A stretch of 64,000 nt of DNA from Struthidea cinerea (lineage: Eukaryota; Chordata; Aves; Passeriformes; Corcoracidae). Below the pieces are notes generated by a model. It was given only the letters and a program-made list of their open reading frames with translations, was not told the origin of the DNA and ran no database searches. Made by a program: the position numbers and the translations under genes. Below are positions 1 through 10,300 of this stretch, piece after piece. Each line of letters opens with the position of its first letter. Position 1 is the first letter of the stretch. The stretch is from the NCBI GenBank assembly GCA_013397865.1, contig VZTI01004402.1:298427-362426 (forward strand), read 5' to 3'.

Positions 1-438
1 CTGGAGCAGTCTTGGCTGGAGGACGTCCCTCAGCAGGTCTGTTCCTGAGCTCTCTCTGTGCAGTGGAGGCTGTGGCTGCTGTGTGCCATGGGCTGTGCCT
101 TTGCTGTGTCACGCTCCGGGGCGCACGGCAGCTCTGCAGCAGCCTGGCTGCAGCTCCTGGGCTGCTTCACACTCACATGCCATTTGTCTGTCTGAAGGAA
201 GGGACAAAGTCCCTGCCTTGGGGCTTCAATGGCAACCTAATCTCTGGTTCTTTACTGCCTGGATGGTTGTCCCCAGCTCCAGTAAACCCAGGCATCCAAA
301 CTGTAACCCTTCTCCTCAGCAATCCTTTTGCTGCAGCAGCTGCAGGGTGATGCCCAGTCCTGTCCTGTTGGGGCACTGCACTCCTCAAGGCTCACTGAGG
401 AGGGTGCTCTTGAAGGCCAGGCAAGGATTTGAGACCTA
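1..438 (+). other. Intron of the COL26A1-like gene, left edge
   Basis: Non-coding sequence at the left edge, taken as intron because the only exon seen lies downstream on the + strand. Short overlapping open frames run on both strands here, but none has a recognisable domain. The last six bases, 433-438 (GACCTA), are the left target-site duplication of the solo LTR that follows. No promoter or exon of the upstream EMI-domain coding sequence was recognised. Confidence 0.5.
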
Positions 439-812
439 TGTCGCTGTGAGCGACACTGACGGCAAGGAATGTCATGACTAAGTTCAGAAGGGAAGCAGTT
501 CTGACCTTTTTTAATTAATTAATTCATATTTTATAACATGGTTCGCAAAGAGTGTGTTGAATGGCATAAGACAATTGGGTGCTTGGCCATCCACCCCTTG
601 AGGGGATTGGTCAAGCTCTAAGACACTTATTCCAAAATATTAGAAAGCCAGAACCATAACAATCCTGCATAACAAACCCAGGTGCAAGATAAGGAGTTAG
701 TTTACAAGAACTCATAGCAGTGTTTTCATAGCTTCTGTGAGAACTTTGTGGTTCTCACAGAACGCTGCAGAAAGCTGAAAGATTTCTCTACCAAAGCTTT
801 TCAGCATCCACA
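439..812 (-). mobile_element. ERVK-like solo LTR, copy A, with perfect 6-bp TSD
   Basis: A 374-bp element flanked by perfect 6-bp direct repeats GACCTA (433-438 and 813-818). Read on the minus strand it begins TGTGGATGCTGAAAAGC and ends TCACAGCGACA, so it has the TG...CA ends of a retroviral LTR. A TATA-like TTATAAAATA lies near 526-537 and an AT-rich AATTAATTAAA run near 511-524, in the order U3 then R/U5 expected for minus orientation. It is related along its whole length to the copy at 4534-4896. A 6-bp TSD is typical of ERVK-type integration. Both TSDs sit directly against one LTR, so this is a solo LTR left by LTR-LTR recombination, with no coding capacity. The exact family name cannot be given without a repeat library. 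Confidence 0.85.
733..762. repeat. Perfect 12-bp inverted repeat inside LTR copy A
   Basis: TTCTGTGAGAAC (733-744), a 6-base loop TTTGTG, then GTTCTCACAGAA (751-762), which is its exact reverse complement. It lies in the U3 part of LTR copy A. In copy B the matching region is broken to a stem of about 5 bp (TGAGA and TCTCA around 4829-4843). It could form a hairpin in RNA from either strand. Confidence 0.85.
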
Positions 813-3800
813 GACCTACATTCAGTTTCTGGAGCTTTTGTGACTTCCTGTGCCTTCAGTCCAGCCATGCCACCTCACCTGTAAGGTGAGAACAGTGCTG
901 CTTTTGTCTTATTGTGTTTTGTGACACAATAGGGCAGCTTCTTGCTATACCCTAGCTGGCCAAAATCAGCCTGCTTTTGATTAGAGGATTGGTGTATGAT
1001 TGTTGTGGTCAGTAAAGCAGTGTCTCAGGAGGTGAATGGATGGGATGAACGGCCTTGGCAGATCATGTGCTGTTACAGCCTTCAGAAGGCAAACACTTTC
1101 TGCTTCAAACTGTTGTTGCTGTGAAAATCCCCATCTCATCTCTGCAAATGTGCTGCCTCATGTTGTAGTGGGATATTCCAGCTCCTCTCCTACTTGTCCC
1201 ATCCTTGAAAATGAATGTTCCCAGTAAGGCTGTGTAAGTTTTTATCCTGCTTTGCTGTGCTCCATGGTCACAGAGCTGTCTCACTTTAGCTTTTGAGTGT
1301 CCTGTCTCTGCAGCATTTTCTGCCTTCAGAGACTTCGAAGATTTTTTAACAGCTGGCTTGTACAGGGATGGGTTTACCTGGTCTCTTACTTTGAAAAGAG
1401 GCATTGAAACTCCAAACATTAAGTTATTCATCTGTTGGCTTTAAACTTCACTGAGAGATGGGAGAGATGGAAGGAAGAGTGTCCCTGCAACACAGCAAAT
1501 CTGGGCTCTGATGCCCTTTCCAGCTGCCTGTCACTGCCTGTTTTTTCCTTCCAGTATTATAGCTGGTTTGGCTTATCACAAATGCTCTGTGCATTTAATG
1601 TAAGCAGGCTACACATCTTGCATGGATCATTCTTGTTTGGTGTTTTTGAATGCTGGGTTTTCTGGTTTTTTGTTCTTTTCATTTAAACTGAATACATTAC
1701 TGCTCCCGGAGGGATTTTACAAGCTAGTTTGTAGAATAACAAAGAAGGAATTCTGCAGGCTCATCCAATTTGGTCTTCTGTGCTTTTGAAAACTCTGTTG
1801 CTACAGGGTCAGTAGGAGAAGTTGGGGATCTGTCACCCAGGAGATTGGCCTGTAGCTGATGTTTCCCCTCAGTTTCAGGGCTAGTAATGCCACAGGGAAA
1901 TCCTTCTCTCTTTCTTGCTTTCCAGTCAATTGAATAATAAATCCCAGAGCTTATTCTAGTGCATTAGGATTGCTATTTGAAGTACTGTTACACATAAATT
2001 CTTTTATGTGTTTAATTCCCTTACGACTCCACATCTTGGAGAGAAATGTGCTTGGAAAAAGGCATCTGCTCTTCAAAGCACACATGGGATATGAATGTAG
2101 GATGAACAGTGCTCCTACAGACAGGACAGACAGAGGCTCTGGGTGTGTAGGATTAGAGCTGCAGCACAAAGGGGCATTCTCAGCTTTGAACAATGGCTGT
2201 GTGGTGCTGGCTGGGCACAGGTGGAGGGTCACCTGTTTCAGGGGTTGTGTTCAGGTTGCTGATTGAGGCCTTTTGATCTTGCCCAGACATTCTCTGAGCA
2301 CTCCTCCTTGCTGCAGGGCTGCTCTGCAATAGCACTGACATCTGATCGTTAATAAAGACAGGAGCTGATGATTACTCTGGTGGCAAAGAAACATCTGTGT
2401 CCTTGACCTTTTTTCTTGGGACTGGGAGCCTGTCAAGTGTTACTGTGGACATCAGGGCATGGGAGGTAGACAAGTTTGTTTCCTGGGTTTAGTCTTTTGC
2501 TAAGTTGTTCGAACCAGATATCTTCAGAGCTAAACAGAGTCTTCTTCCTCCCCTTTGGCAAAGGCAGAAGACACAATGAGCTTCAACACTCCTGCAGCTG
2601 CAAGTTGTTTGGTTTTTTTAATCCGGTGTCTGCGGGAGCATATTTGAAACTCCTTTGGTTATGTTGTTCCCTGGGGAACTACTGCTTTTGTGGCAGGGAA
2701 GTTGGAAGAGCTGGAGCTGCAGGAAGAAAGAGCACAGGTCTGATTCACAGTGATGGTCTCTGCCACGCCTGTGAGTGCAAACGTGATGGCAAAGGCGCTT
2801 CTTGTCCTTGCATCAGCTGTGGCTCTGCTTTGGGGTGAAGCTGTCTTGTGTGTGTTACACAGAGGAGCTGCCTGGTGTCATCAGTGTCTGGTAGGCTTTG
2901 AGAGGATGGTTGTGATGATCTGTCTGGAGTGGGTGTGGTGGTGTTGGGAACCAAATATATACTTGATAGCTTCTCTGAGCTCCTGAAGTCCCTTCTTTCC
3001 AAGTGCTTTGAGATATGGTTACTTAACCTGATGGATTTGAAATCTGATGTCAGAACACTCTGATTTTCTGTGGGGAGTTGCAGGGTTTTGGCATGTCTGT
3101 AAGTCAGGACATTGGTACCAAGAGTTAGAGGAACTACCTCAAGCTTTGTCCTGAGTGCCCTTTGAGGCCTCACTTGTAATGAAGGTGAGGGTCCCTGGAA
3201 GGCAATGTGTCAGTAACAGGTACGGGGTTGGACCCACTGGGTTGATATCTGACTTCAGTGCCATGAGAGAAGTAGGCAAAAGAGAGCTTGGATTCCTTGG
3301 TTTCTGGATTCTTTGCCAGTCAAAAAGGAGAGTTCATTCATCCTGTGATCCTGAAACCCATCAGTAAGTGACGGTGAAACTTTCAACCTGGGGCTTGAAT
3401 AAAAATGAATAGAAGCTTCTGAGGGTCACTGAGGTCTCCTCGGGCACAAACTGCAACGGCTGAGTGAATCAGAGTAACAAAACCTTCTCTTGTGATGTGG
3501 AAACGATTTTCACGCCTTCCCTCTCATGGGGGCTTTGTGCACAAACAGCTTTGTTTGTGAGTGTCAAAGGGCAGGGGAAATCCAGAAAGGGGGAAGGTTA
3601 TTTCCTGTGTGTGACAGGCTGTCCTGCTTGGGTCATGGCAGAGATCACGCCTTTCTCTTTTGACCTGATTTTTGAGGCTTTGATCCAAGAATGTGACACT
3701 CTTCCCCTTTCTTGTGTCATGTCTGGCTGTTGTGTTCAGTGACACTTCCTTGAAAGCAAGGGGGACACATCCTTGTGTGCTGAGGAGTGAGACTTGTTGA

Positions 3801-4533
3801 CTGCCATCCCTCAGTGTGCCCTGACCTCTCCAGTACTTGTAGCTCCATATCCCCAAATCAGTTCATCAGTCAGCTCATGCTCCTTCCCCAAATTACCACT
3901 TCCCGGGCAGTCACTTAGAGCCACAAGCAAGAGATGCTGTTTCCCAAATGATGATTGTATGTGGACAAGCTCCTGTAGCTCATCCTACAGGGATCGGGCA
4001 GCTCCAAGGACAGCCATGTGGTGGCTCTGATCTAGGAACAGCAGGGGCTGTGGGTTGAGCTTTCTGGGCTCTTCCCTGGGAGTTGCCCCATTCCTGGGAC
4101 ATTGCTGTGAACCCTGGAAATGACACCTGGCTCTTGCAGTGGAGTGGCAGATCCTGGTAGTTTGCCTCTCCATGAAGCGCTTGGAGTTCTCCTGCTGAAG
4201 GGAGCTGTGTGTGCTGAGCACATCCTTTGGCTCCCTGGGGAGCAGAGCAGTGCAGGCTGTGGCTCCTCCAAACCTCTTCCACTCTGCTTTGGCAGATTTC
4301 TGTGCCAGTGTTTGTGGCTTGAGTGACATCCAAGGGAAAGGCTTCCCTATTTTGCTACCAATCCTTTTTTCTGCCTGTTGTGTTTTCCACACGTTTTCAT
4401 TCAGGGGCTTCTGATCTTTAACAGGTATCTTCCTTCCCTCTCCTTTTCCATATATTTTTTCATCTCCTTCAGTTGCAACACTGCAAGTGTCAGATGGTGG
4501 TGGTGCTTTGCTAGAGGTGCTTTCTTTGCTCCT
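813..4533 (+). other. Intronic sequence between the two related LTRs
   Basis: About 3.7 kb with no exon or further recognised repeat. It was examined as a possible retroviral interior of a provirus made by the flanking LTRs. No gag, protease, polymerase or envelope reading frame is visible, and the TSDs do not support that model. Open frames here are short, overlap on both strands and are low in information. It is most simply ordinary intron. Confidence 0.55.
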
Positions 4534-4896
4534 TGTCGCTGTGACGTACCGAGAACGGCGAGTAACGACACAATCCAAGTTCAGGAAGAAAGTGGCCCTT
4601 TAATTAATTATAATTTGATTTATATAACTTGGTTCCCAAAGATGACAGGAGGTTATTGGATCTTGGACCAGCCACCCTCTGTCCCATTGGCCAAAGCTCA
4701 CAACACCTACTTCAAAATATTATTTCACTGTGTACCATAACAACTCTGAAAAACAGATCCCAGGTGCACAGATAAAAACCCAGTTTACAAAAACCCGTAG
4801 CAGTGTTTATCACAGCTTTCATGAGAACCACAGTACTCTCACAGAATGCTGCAGAAAGCTGGAAAATTTCTCTACCAAAGCTTTTCAGCATCTACA
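4534..4896 (-). mobile_element. ERVK-like solo LTR, copy B
   Basis: A 363-bp relative of the LTR at 439-812, in the same orientation. Shared blocks include TGTCGCTGTGA at its left end, TTAATTAATT, TTCAAAATATTA, CCAGGTGCA, TAGCAGTGTTT, CTCACAGAA and CTCTACCAAAGCTTTTCAGCAT. Read on the minus strand it starts TGTAGATGCTG and ends CACAGCGACA. It has a TATA-like GTTATATAAAT at 4618-4628 and an AATTAATTAAAGG run that could act as the R-region poly(A) signal. The candidate TSDs are imperfect (GCTCCT at 4528-4533 and GCTGCC at 4897-4902). The two copies differ in many positions and small indels, so both are old, and they look like independent insertions of one family. Confidence 0.75.
4618..4628 (-). 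promoter_or_regulatory. TATA-like box of LTR copy B
   Basis: The minus-strand sequence GTTATATAAAT lies inside the LTR, about 85-95 bp before its 3' end on that strand. This is the place expected for the U3 core promoter. Any transcript would run leftward, antisense to the host gene. Activity is unknown. Confidence 0.4.
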
Positions 4897-7230
4897 GCTG
4901 CCCTCCTGGAACAGCAGTCAGAAATCTGCATGATGTGATGCCATAGGTCACAACAGACCTTGGGGCCATGTCACAAAATTGAGGAAAAAGGGTGCTATGA
5001 AGAGCAGAGCAACTTCAGAACAAACTGGACTTGCAAGCTGGGCCCACTTCAGATGCCTGAGTGCACGATGCTGAACAGAGCTGCACATGTCAGGCCTCTT
5101 CCAGGGAATTCAGGGTGGGTGGTAGACTGTGACAGCTGAGCTCCACGCTTGTCATGCCCTGAGAAGTCCTCCCTCATTTGAGGATTAAACTATAGCTACT
5201 TCCCCGACACAGAACTGCTGCCAAGATTCCAGTCTGGCTCAAGCCACTCTCCACACTTCATAATGAAGTTTGAGAGAGTTTTAACATCTTGGTGTTGGCA
5301 GAAACAAGGTTTTAAAATCACGGTGTGGTTGGAGACTCGCTGGCTCTGGACACTGGTAACAGGGCTGGAGACTTTCATCTGAAGGTCAGATCCAGCTGTG
5401 GTGTTAGTGACAAAGTCATGAACTTCTGACTGATGGTTCGGGGCTTACGTGTGGAAAGATGTCTGGAGTCCAGCGCCAGGACTGGGAGTTGGGAGACCTG
5501 GGTTCAATTCCTGGGCTTTGCCAGAGCTATTCTGAGAGACCCTCAGCAAGACACTTAAAGTCTTTGTGCCTTAGATCTCTTTGTGAAGATGCACTGAAGG
5601 TCTGCCTACATCAGTGTTCTCCAAGTCCTCACACTCACACGACTATGGACTCCTCAACACCACTGGATGCAGAAGATCAAAGAAATAGGTGGGATGAGCT
5701 GGCTCTGTCCAGCCCATATCATATTAGTACCTGGATCACCGTTGTGGGTATTAGCAGTGACTGGTGTGCTTTTTGGCAGCTCCAAGGGTGAGGACATCAT
5801 GTTCTCAGGAGGCAGCACTGCTCTCCCGTCTCTGGGTGAGGCTGTTCCCAGGGCAGGCAGCCCTGTGCTCAGGAGGAAGCTTGTGCAGCCCTCCTCTCCA
5901 GCGGCTATAGGAGAACTTAGTTTCTGTGTTTGGCAGCTGGCACAAATCATCAGCAAACAGCTTCCTGAGAAATTAATTTCCCAAAGACTCTGCTAACCAC
6001 GACTGAGCTGCTCCCTTCTTTCCAAGACACACATGGGCAGCCTCTCCCGGCAAGCCTTTGTTACTGCTCTTCGGAGCAGCTACCAGTCACTGCAGTGCTG
6101 TCCTGGGTGCACACCTGCGCCCGCCTCCCCTTGGAGCAGTTTGGATGAGATTCATGCAACCTCCAGCTCCGTTTTGTCCCCGTGCCCAGCTGAGCCCGGG
6201 GCAGTGCTCTGTCTCCTGCTGGCTCTCAGCAGGAGGAGCCTCTTCCCCAGGGACAGGGTGCTCAGGGCTTGTGTCTGCCTGGCTTGGAGAGACAAGCATA
6301 AGCTGCAGCCTGCAGCACTGTAATCCCAAAGCTTCAGACTCTCCCTGTGTGTGCCAAATTCCTTTGGCTGTTAAATAAGGGTAGGAATTTCGAGGGGAGC
6401 TTGTAGAGTACAACTTCTGTGTTTGCTTTTAGCTCCATGAATAGCAGCAGTGACTTGTTTGGCTGTATACTGGGAAAACTCGGAGTTGCCAGCTTTGACG
6501 AGCTGCTGTTTTAAAGGAAAAGTTGTCACTTATGCAACTGTCTGTGTTGACTTCAGAATCACTGGTGCCTTGCACAGCCCTGCTGTGTCTGCACGTCACC
6601 CTCCAGTTCCCAGTGGGGCATGGCAGTGCTCGTGCTGTAATTGGGACCCTGGGGATGCTGTGCTGCTCACAGAGCTCACAAACCCATCCTGCAGAACCTT
6701 GGCTGTGGTCCAGAAGAGTGTGACCCTATTTCAGCTGGGGGAGAATTGAGGCACAGGTCAGATAGCTGGAAAAAAGGCTCCATGAAGGTCACTGATGAAG
6801 TTGTCATGATGTGTTGGTACATCCCAGGTCTGAGTGGTGGGGAAAGGGAAGACACCTGGGACAAGGGAAACTCTCTTGCTGCTGAGTGAGGAAAGGCTGT
6901 TGCCAGCCTCTGTTCAATGTCACAGAAGTCCCTAGGAAGGGACAATGTGGGAAACAAGTCATCATCTCGCTACTTGCAGGACTTTGTAGTGGTGACATCT
7001 CCACAAAGCTGCTGGTGGTACCTGGGGGAGGAGAGGTGAGTAGAGCATGAGGGCTTAAGGAGGAAAAAAAAGCTGTTGAATCAGATCCATGCTCTAATAA
7101 ATCCTTGCTGATATTTTGTGTGACTCCTTTTTCTGTAGCTGGGGGCGGCTGGGTGCTCTGGGATATATCCAGGTGGGAAGATGTGCTGGGAATTAGTAGC
7201 AACACTGCCCTCGAGTAGGTCACTGCATTC
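4897..7230 (+). other. Upstream intron, right part
   Basis: About 2.3 kb of intron leading to the exon. It holds one MIR-like SINE (near 5455-5600) and otherwise nothing I can name. I looked for the preceding EMI-domain exon, which should carry an Asn-Trp-Cys start and several cysteines and end in an AG dinucleotide split inside an Arg codon. I did not find it between the window start and this exon, so it is probably further 5'. Confidence 0.5.
5455..5600 (+). repeat. MIR-like tRNA-derived SINE fragment
   Basis: The stretch GGACTGGGAGTTGGGAGACC followed by TGGGTTCAATTCCTGGGCTTTGCCA matches the tRNA-related head of MIR-family SINEs of amniotes. GGTTCAATTCC is a good match to the Pol III B box. 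Further on, CAGCAAGACACTTAAAGTCTTTGTGCC corresponds to the conserved MIR core (CAAGTCACTTAA...CTCTGTGCCT). It is an ancient, inactive insertion. The subfamily call (possibly MIR1_Amn) is from memory of the consensus. Confidence 0.75.
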
Positions 7231-7259
7231 TGCTGACTCCCTGTTTGTGTTAGTTACAG
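7231..7259 (+). promoter_or_regulatory. 3' splice site (acceptor) of the EMI-domain exon
   Basis: A branch-point-like TGCTGAC has its adenine at 7236, 23 bases before the acceptor AG at 7258-7259. A T-rich tract, CTCCCTGTTTGTGTTAGTTACAG, lies between. The branch distance and tract are typical of a vertebrate acceptor. The intron enters the reading frame in phase 2, so the exon supplies only the last base of its first codon. Confidence 0.85.
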
Positions 7260-7357
7260 GACTCTCATCAGGCCCACGTACAAAATGTCCTACAGAACTG
7301 TGACCACGCTGGAGTGGAGGTGCTGTCCTGGCTTCACGGGGAGCAACTGCGAGGAGG
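7260..7357 (+). CDS. COL26A1: Internal exon, C-terminal part of an EMI domain, probably COL26A1
   Basis: A 98-nt exon. After one leading base (7260) it reads 32 codons from 7261: TLIRPTYKMSYRT, VTTLEWRCC, PGFTGSNCEE. The final G (7357) begins the next codon. This is the end of an EMI domain, the cysteine-rich module at the N terminus of EMILINs, multimerins, EMID1 and COL26A1, used in secreted extracellular-matrix proteins for multimer assembly. The W-R-C-C-P-G motif and the last cysteine (codon 30) are the family signature. RPTYK..YRTVT..EWRCCPGFTGSNC fits COL26A1 best. EMID1, as I recall it, has an H-S/T-G-V form after CCPG, and EMILIN1 has CCQGYGG. The leading G completes a codon begun in the upstream exon; AG plus G (Arg) would give a Y-R-T junction as in relatives. 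The next exon should open with Cys-x-Asn-Cys and a coiled coil, and was not found here. At 98 nt the exon is not a multiple of three, so skipping it would break the frame. EMID1 or an EMILIN is the alternative. Confidence 0.8.
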
Positions 7358-7363
7358 GTGAGT
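7358..7363 (+). promoter_or_regulatory. 5' splice site (donor) of the EMI-domain exon
   Basis: GTGAGT directly after GAGGAGG, a close match to the consensus donor. The intron leaves the frame in phase 1, so the next exon starts at the second base of a codon. Confidence 0.85.
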
Positions 7364-10300
7364 TATCCAGCAACGCCTCTGTCCTTACGGAGCAGCAAGG
7401 ACGGACTGGCTGCCTTGAGCTGGGGTTTGTTCCTTAATTTGCCCTGCACCTCTTAAACACAGGAACAAATCACCTGTTCCCTTCAGTCCCCATTGTTATC
7501 TGAATGTCACACACAAGCTCTGGAAGGTGGTCATGGGAAACAGATCATTCTGAATGCCTGCAAACAGGCCTGAACAGGGAGGGGGAAAATGAAGAAAAGG
7601 GAATCAGGGATTCCCTCAATCTGTTTAGAGATGTGGTCATGCTTGGCATCCCTGTTATGTTCAGAAAATGTGCTTTCTCCTTTTCGTGTGTCATCTTCTC
7701 CCTGTCCCTCTTACCACCATCAGTTGCTGTGTCCAATAAAAGCTGGGTTCTGGATGGCTGCTGCTGAAAGTTTTATGCCTGTAAGGTCTGAACATAAATA
7801 ATGTGTGTTCCCAGAGAGCTTTGAATCAATACCTTTGGTTCCTCTTTCTACCTGCTCCTTGACTTATCGGTGCAGCACTCATGTTGCACAGGGCATGTGA
7901 AAACACACTTCTGGGTTTGGCATCACTGAGGGAAACACAGGGCTCTTTCCAGAGCAGGAGGAAAAAGTATTTTCCTTTTTTTGTCACAATAGGGCATACT
8001 TAACAGTTTCCTTCCTAACATTTTCTACTTTAACTGTTACTTCTGGGGGTTTGAAACAAGTCCTGCTTCTCCACCAAGTTTCAGGTTTAGGCGTTGAGGC
8101 ATCTGCTGAACCTGACACGAGAGTTCACAGCTTATGAGTGGGAGAAAGTAAGCCTGGAGTTTTCTGTTCATTTGTATCAGGTCAGCACAGCCTGTCTCTG
8201 GCTGCTGAAGGGTCACTGGGGGTGTTCAACATCTCTGAGTCTGCTGTTTGTACTTGTTTTCTTTGTGCTCTGATATCTTAATACCAATCACGCAATTCAG
8301 GCAAATCTCTGACTAGGAAGTTCTCTCATTAGAGTCCCAAAGAGTGGTGGCTGCAGACAGCAGCTGGCTCCAGGCTGCTGAGGAAACAATAGCTTCCCAG
8401 AAGCTCCAGAAAAGTCTTACAAAGTGGCAGAGCTACCCTAAGTTGCAGTTTGCAGGACAGAACTTTACATTTTAACATAATGCTCAAAGAAGTGAGCCTG
8501 AGAGAGAAGCTGCTGTGTGCAGCTTGAGTTTTTACCTGTCCCTGCAGGGAAAGGGGAGCTGGGAATGGTGGCAGAGCTGTTTCTTGCAGTGTAGCTGGGT
8601 GGGGATGTGCCTGTGACCTGAGGAGCCCCTGCGTGCAGCCTGTTCGTGCCTGCAGGTTTGCACAGGTGTGAGTTACTGCAGCTTAGTGGTGCTGCTGGTG
8701 CAAAGGAGAGATTCCAGCTCCCTCCCGCAGTGCCAGATCTGTCTCAGCAGAGTTCAGTGGAAATAAAAAGCCTACATAAGCTTGTTTGAGAAAGCCGGCA
8801 GCGATCTCGCAGGAGCAGGTCTGTGGAACGAGGTGACAATTTTATACAGTTACTTTTCAAGGTGGAACTGTTCTTTTGGGCTTGGATATGGTCTGTGGAG
8901 TATGAGCAGAAAGCCAGTAGTAAGCCCTTACTTTCATGTGTGAGATTCTTTTTACCATTTTTTTCCTCTCCCTAAAACATCTGGTGCTACCGACAGTCCC
9001 ATATCCTTGAATGAAAGAGGAAAATAAAAAAAGTCCCCTTTCTAGTGCAGCAGGGTTGTGCCACTTAGTTTTTAGTGTAAATACTGGTGCTCGTGGTCTG
9101 CATGGCCCTTCAAGATGTCAACTTCAAAATGGAAATATTTACTTACTCCTTATGTTAGTTCTTAATGTTAGTGTCACTTGGAAACAAAAGTAAAAGAGGC
9201 TAAAAAGAGGCTGTTTTAGGGGTTTTGGCAACACAATGTAAGGCCTTTTGTACTCTTTCCTTTCTGTGCTCTCCCCTACTGCAAGTTTGGTTCCTCTGAC
9301 AGGGTGGGATGCTTATCTGTGCGAGTTCTTCCTGGAAACAGCAGACAAAAGGAAACAGAAAACTAAACTGAAGCAAAACAAAAACTGCAGTGATGAAGCC
9401 GCAGTGAATTAGCAGGGTAGAACCTCAAAACGCTTTAATCTTTCTTTGGTAGCTAGATTTCTCCTCAACATTTCATTTCACTCATATGTGCAGCTGGTGC
9501 TTTAGAAGTTGGTGTGAGGTAGGTATGACTGGAGGCAGCCTGGACCTGCACTATTTTTTTTCCTTGCCCTCTTGCTGTGTTGCAAATCCTCCAGTTCTCT
9601 GGCAGCCACTGTTGCCAAAGGAATGGCAGCTGCAGTGGCTCTGAGCTTCCACTGCAACATCTCCTGGTCCTAGAGACTGAAGGGAAACACTTCCTTTGCC
9701 AATGGGTGTTGGAATAGTGAGATTGTGTTTCCATCAGTGGGATGGACTAAGCCAGGAGGTAATGGATTGATTAAGCACACAGCAGAGTCCTGGGAGCTGT
9801 GTGTGCATGGGCGTGGCTGATGGTGGTCTTTGCATCCTGATGCTATAAATCTATCTATAAGATCTATTGATTCCTTCTTTAATCCCCAGTGAGCAGGGTT
9901 AATATTTGCTCCTTTTTTGTGCTGTTCTGGAACAATGTCTTTGGGGGAACCACTGTAGCGTATCTGGAGGATAGATTATTTTTACTAGCTGTCCTTATAT
10001 CAAGCCTTCCTTGCCCTTTTAAAATTTATTTCTTTTAGCATTTTATGAGGGAAGACAGGATGGGGAGAAGGTGAACCAAGGAAAGAAGTCAAAGAATTTG
10101 AAATCATTCAGAGGCTGCAGCTATTTCTGGTATTATAACATGTTGTGATCTCCCAAACAGCAGGTCAGCTTTTCTTTTGCAAAAGCAGCAGTTCAGTGTG
10201 GGTGTCTAGCCATGAAGTATGACAGACTCCTGAGCAGACTGGCTTGCTGTAACACACCTTCAGTGGGAATACTCCCCTCTGCTAGAGCAAGCTGTTAAAC

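Noticed and set aside
2745..2850. Cys-rich stretch (CHACECKRDGKGASCPCIS) as the upstream EMI exon
   Set aside because: The cysteine spacing does not fit an EMI domain, the Trp-Cys and Val-Thr signature is lacking, and there are no flanking splice sites in the needed phase.
439..4896. A 4.4-kb provirus bounded by the two related LTRs
   Set aside because: Copy A has its own perfect TSD on both sides, the outer flanks (GACCTA and GCTGCC) do not match each other, the LTRs are strongly diverged, and no retroviral reading frame or primer-binding site is visible between them.
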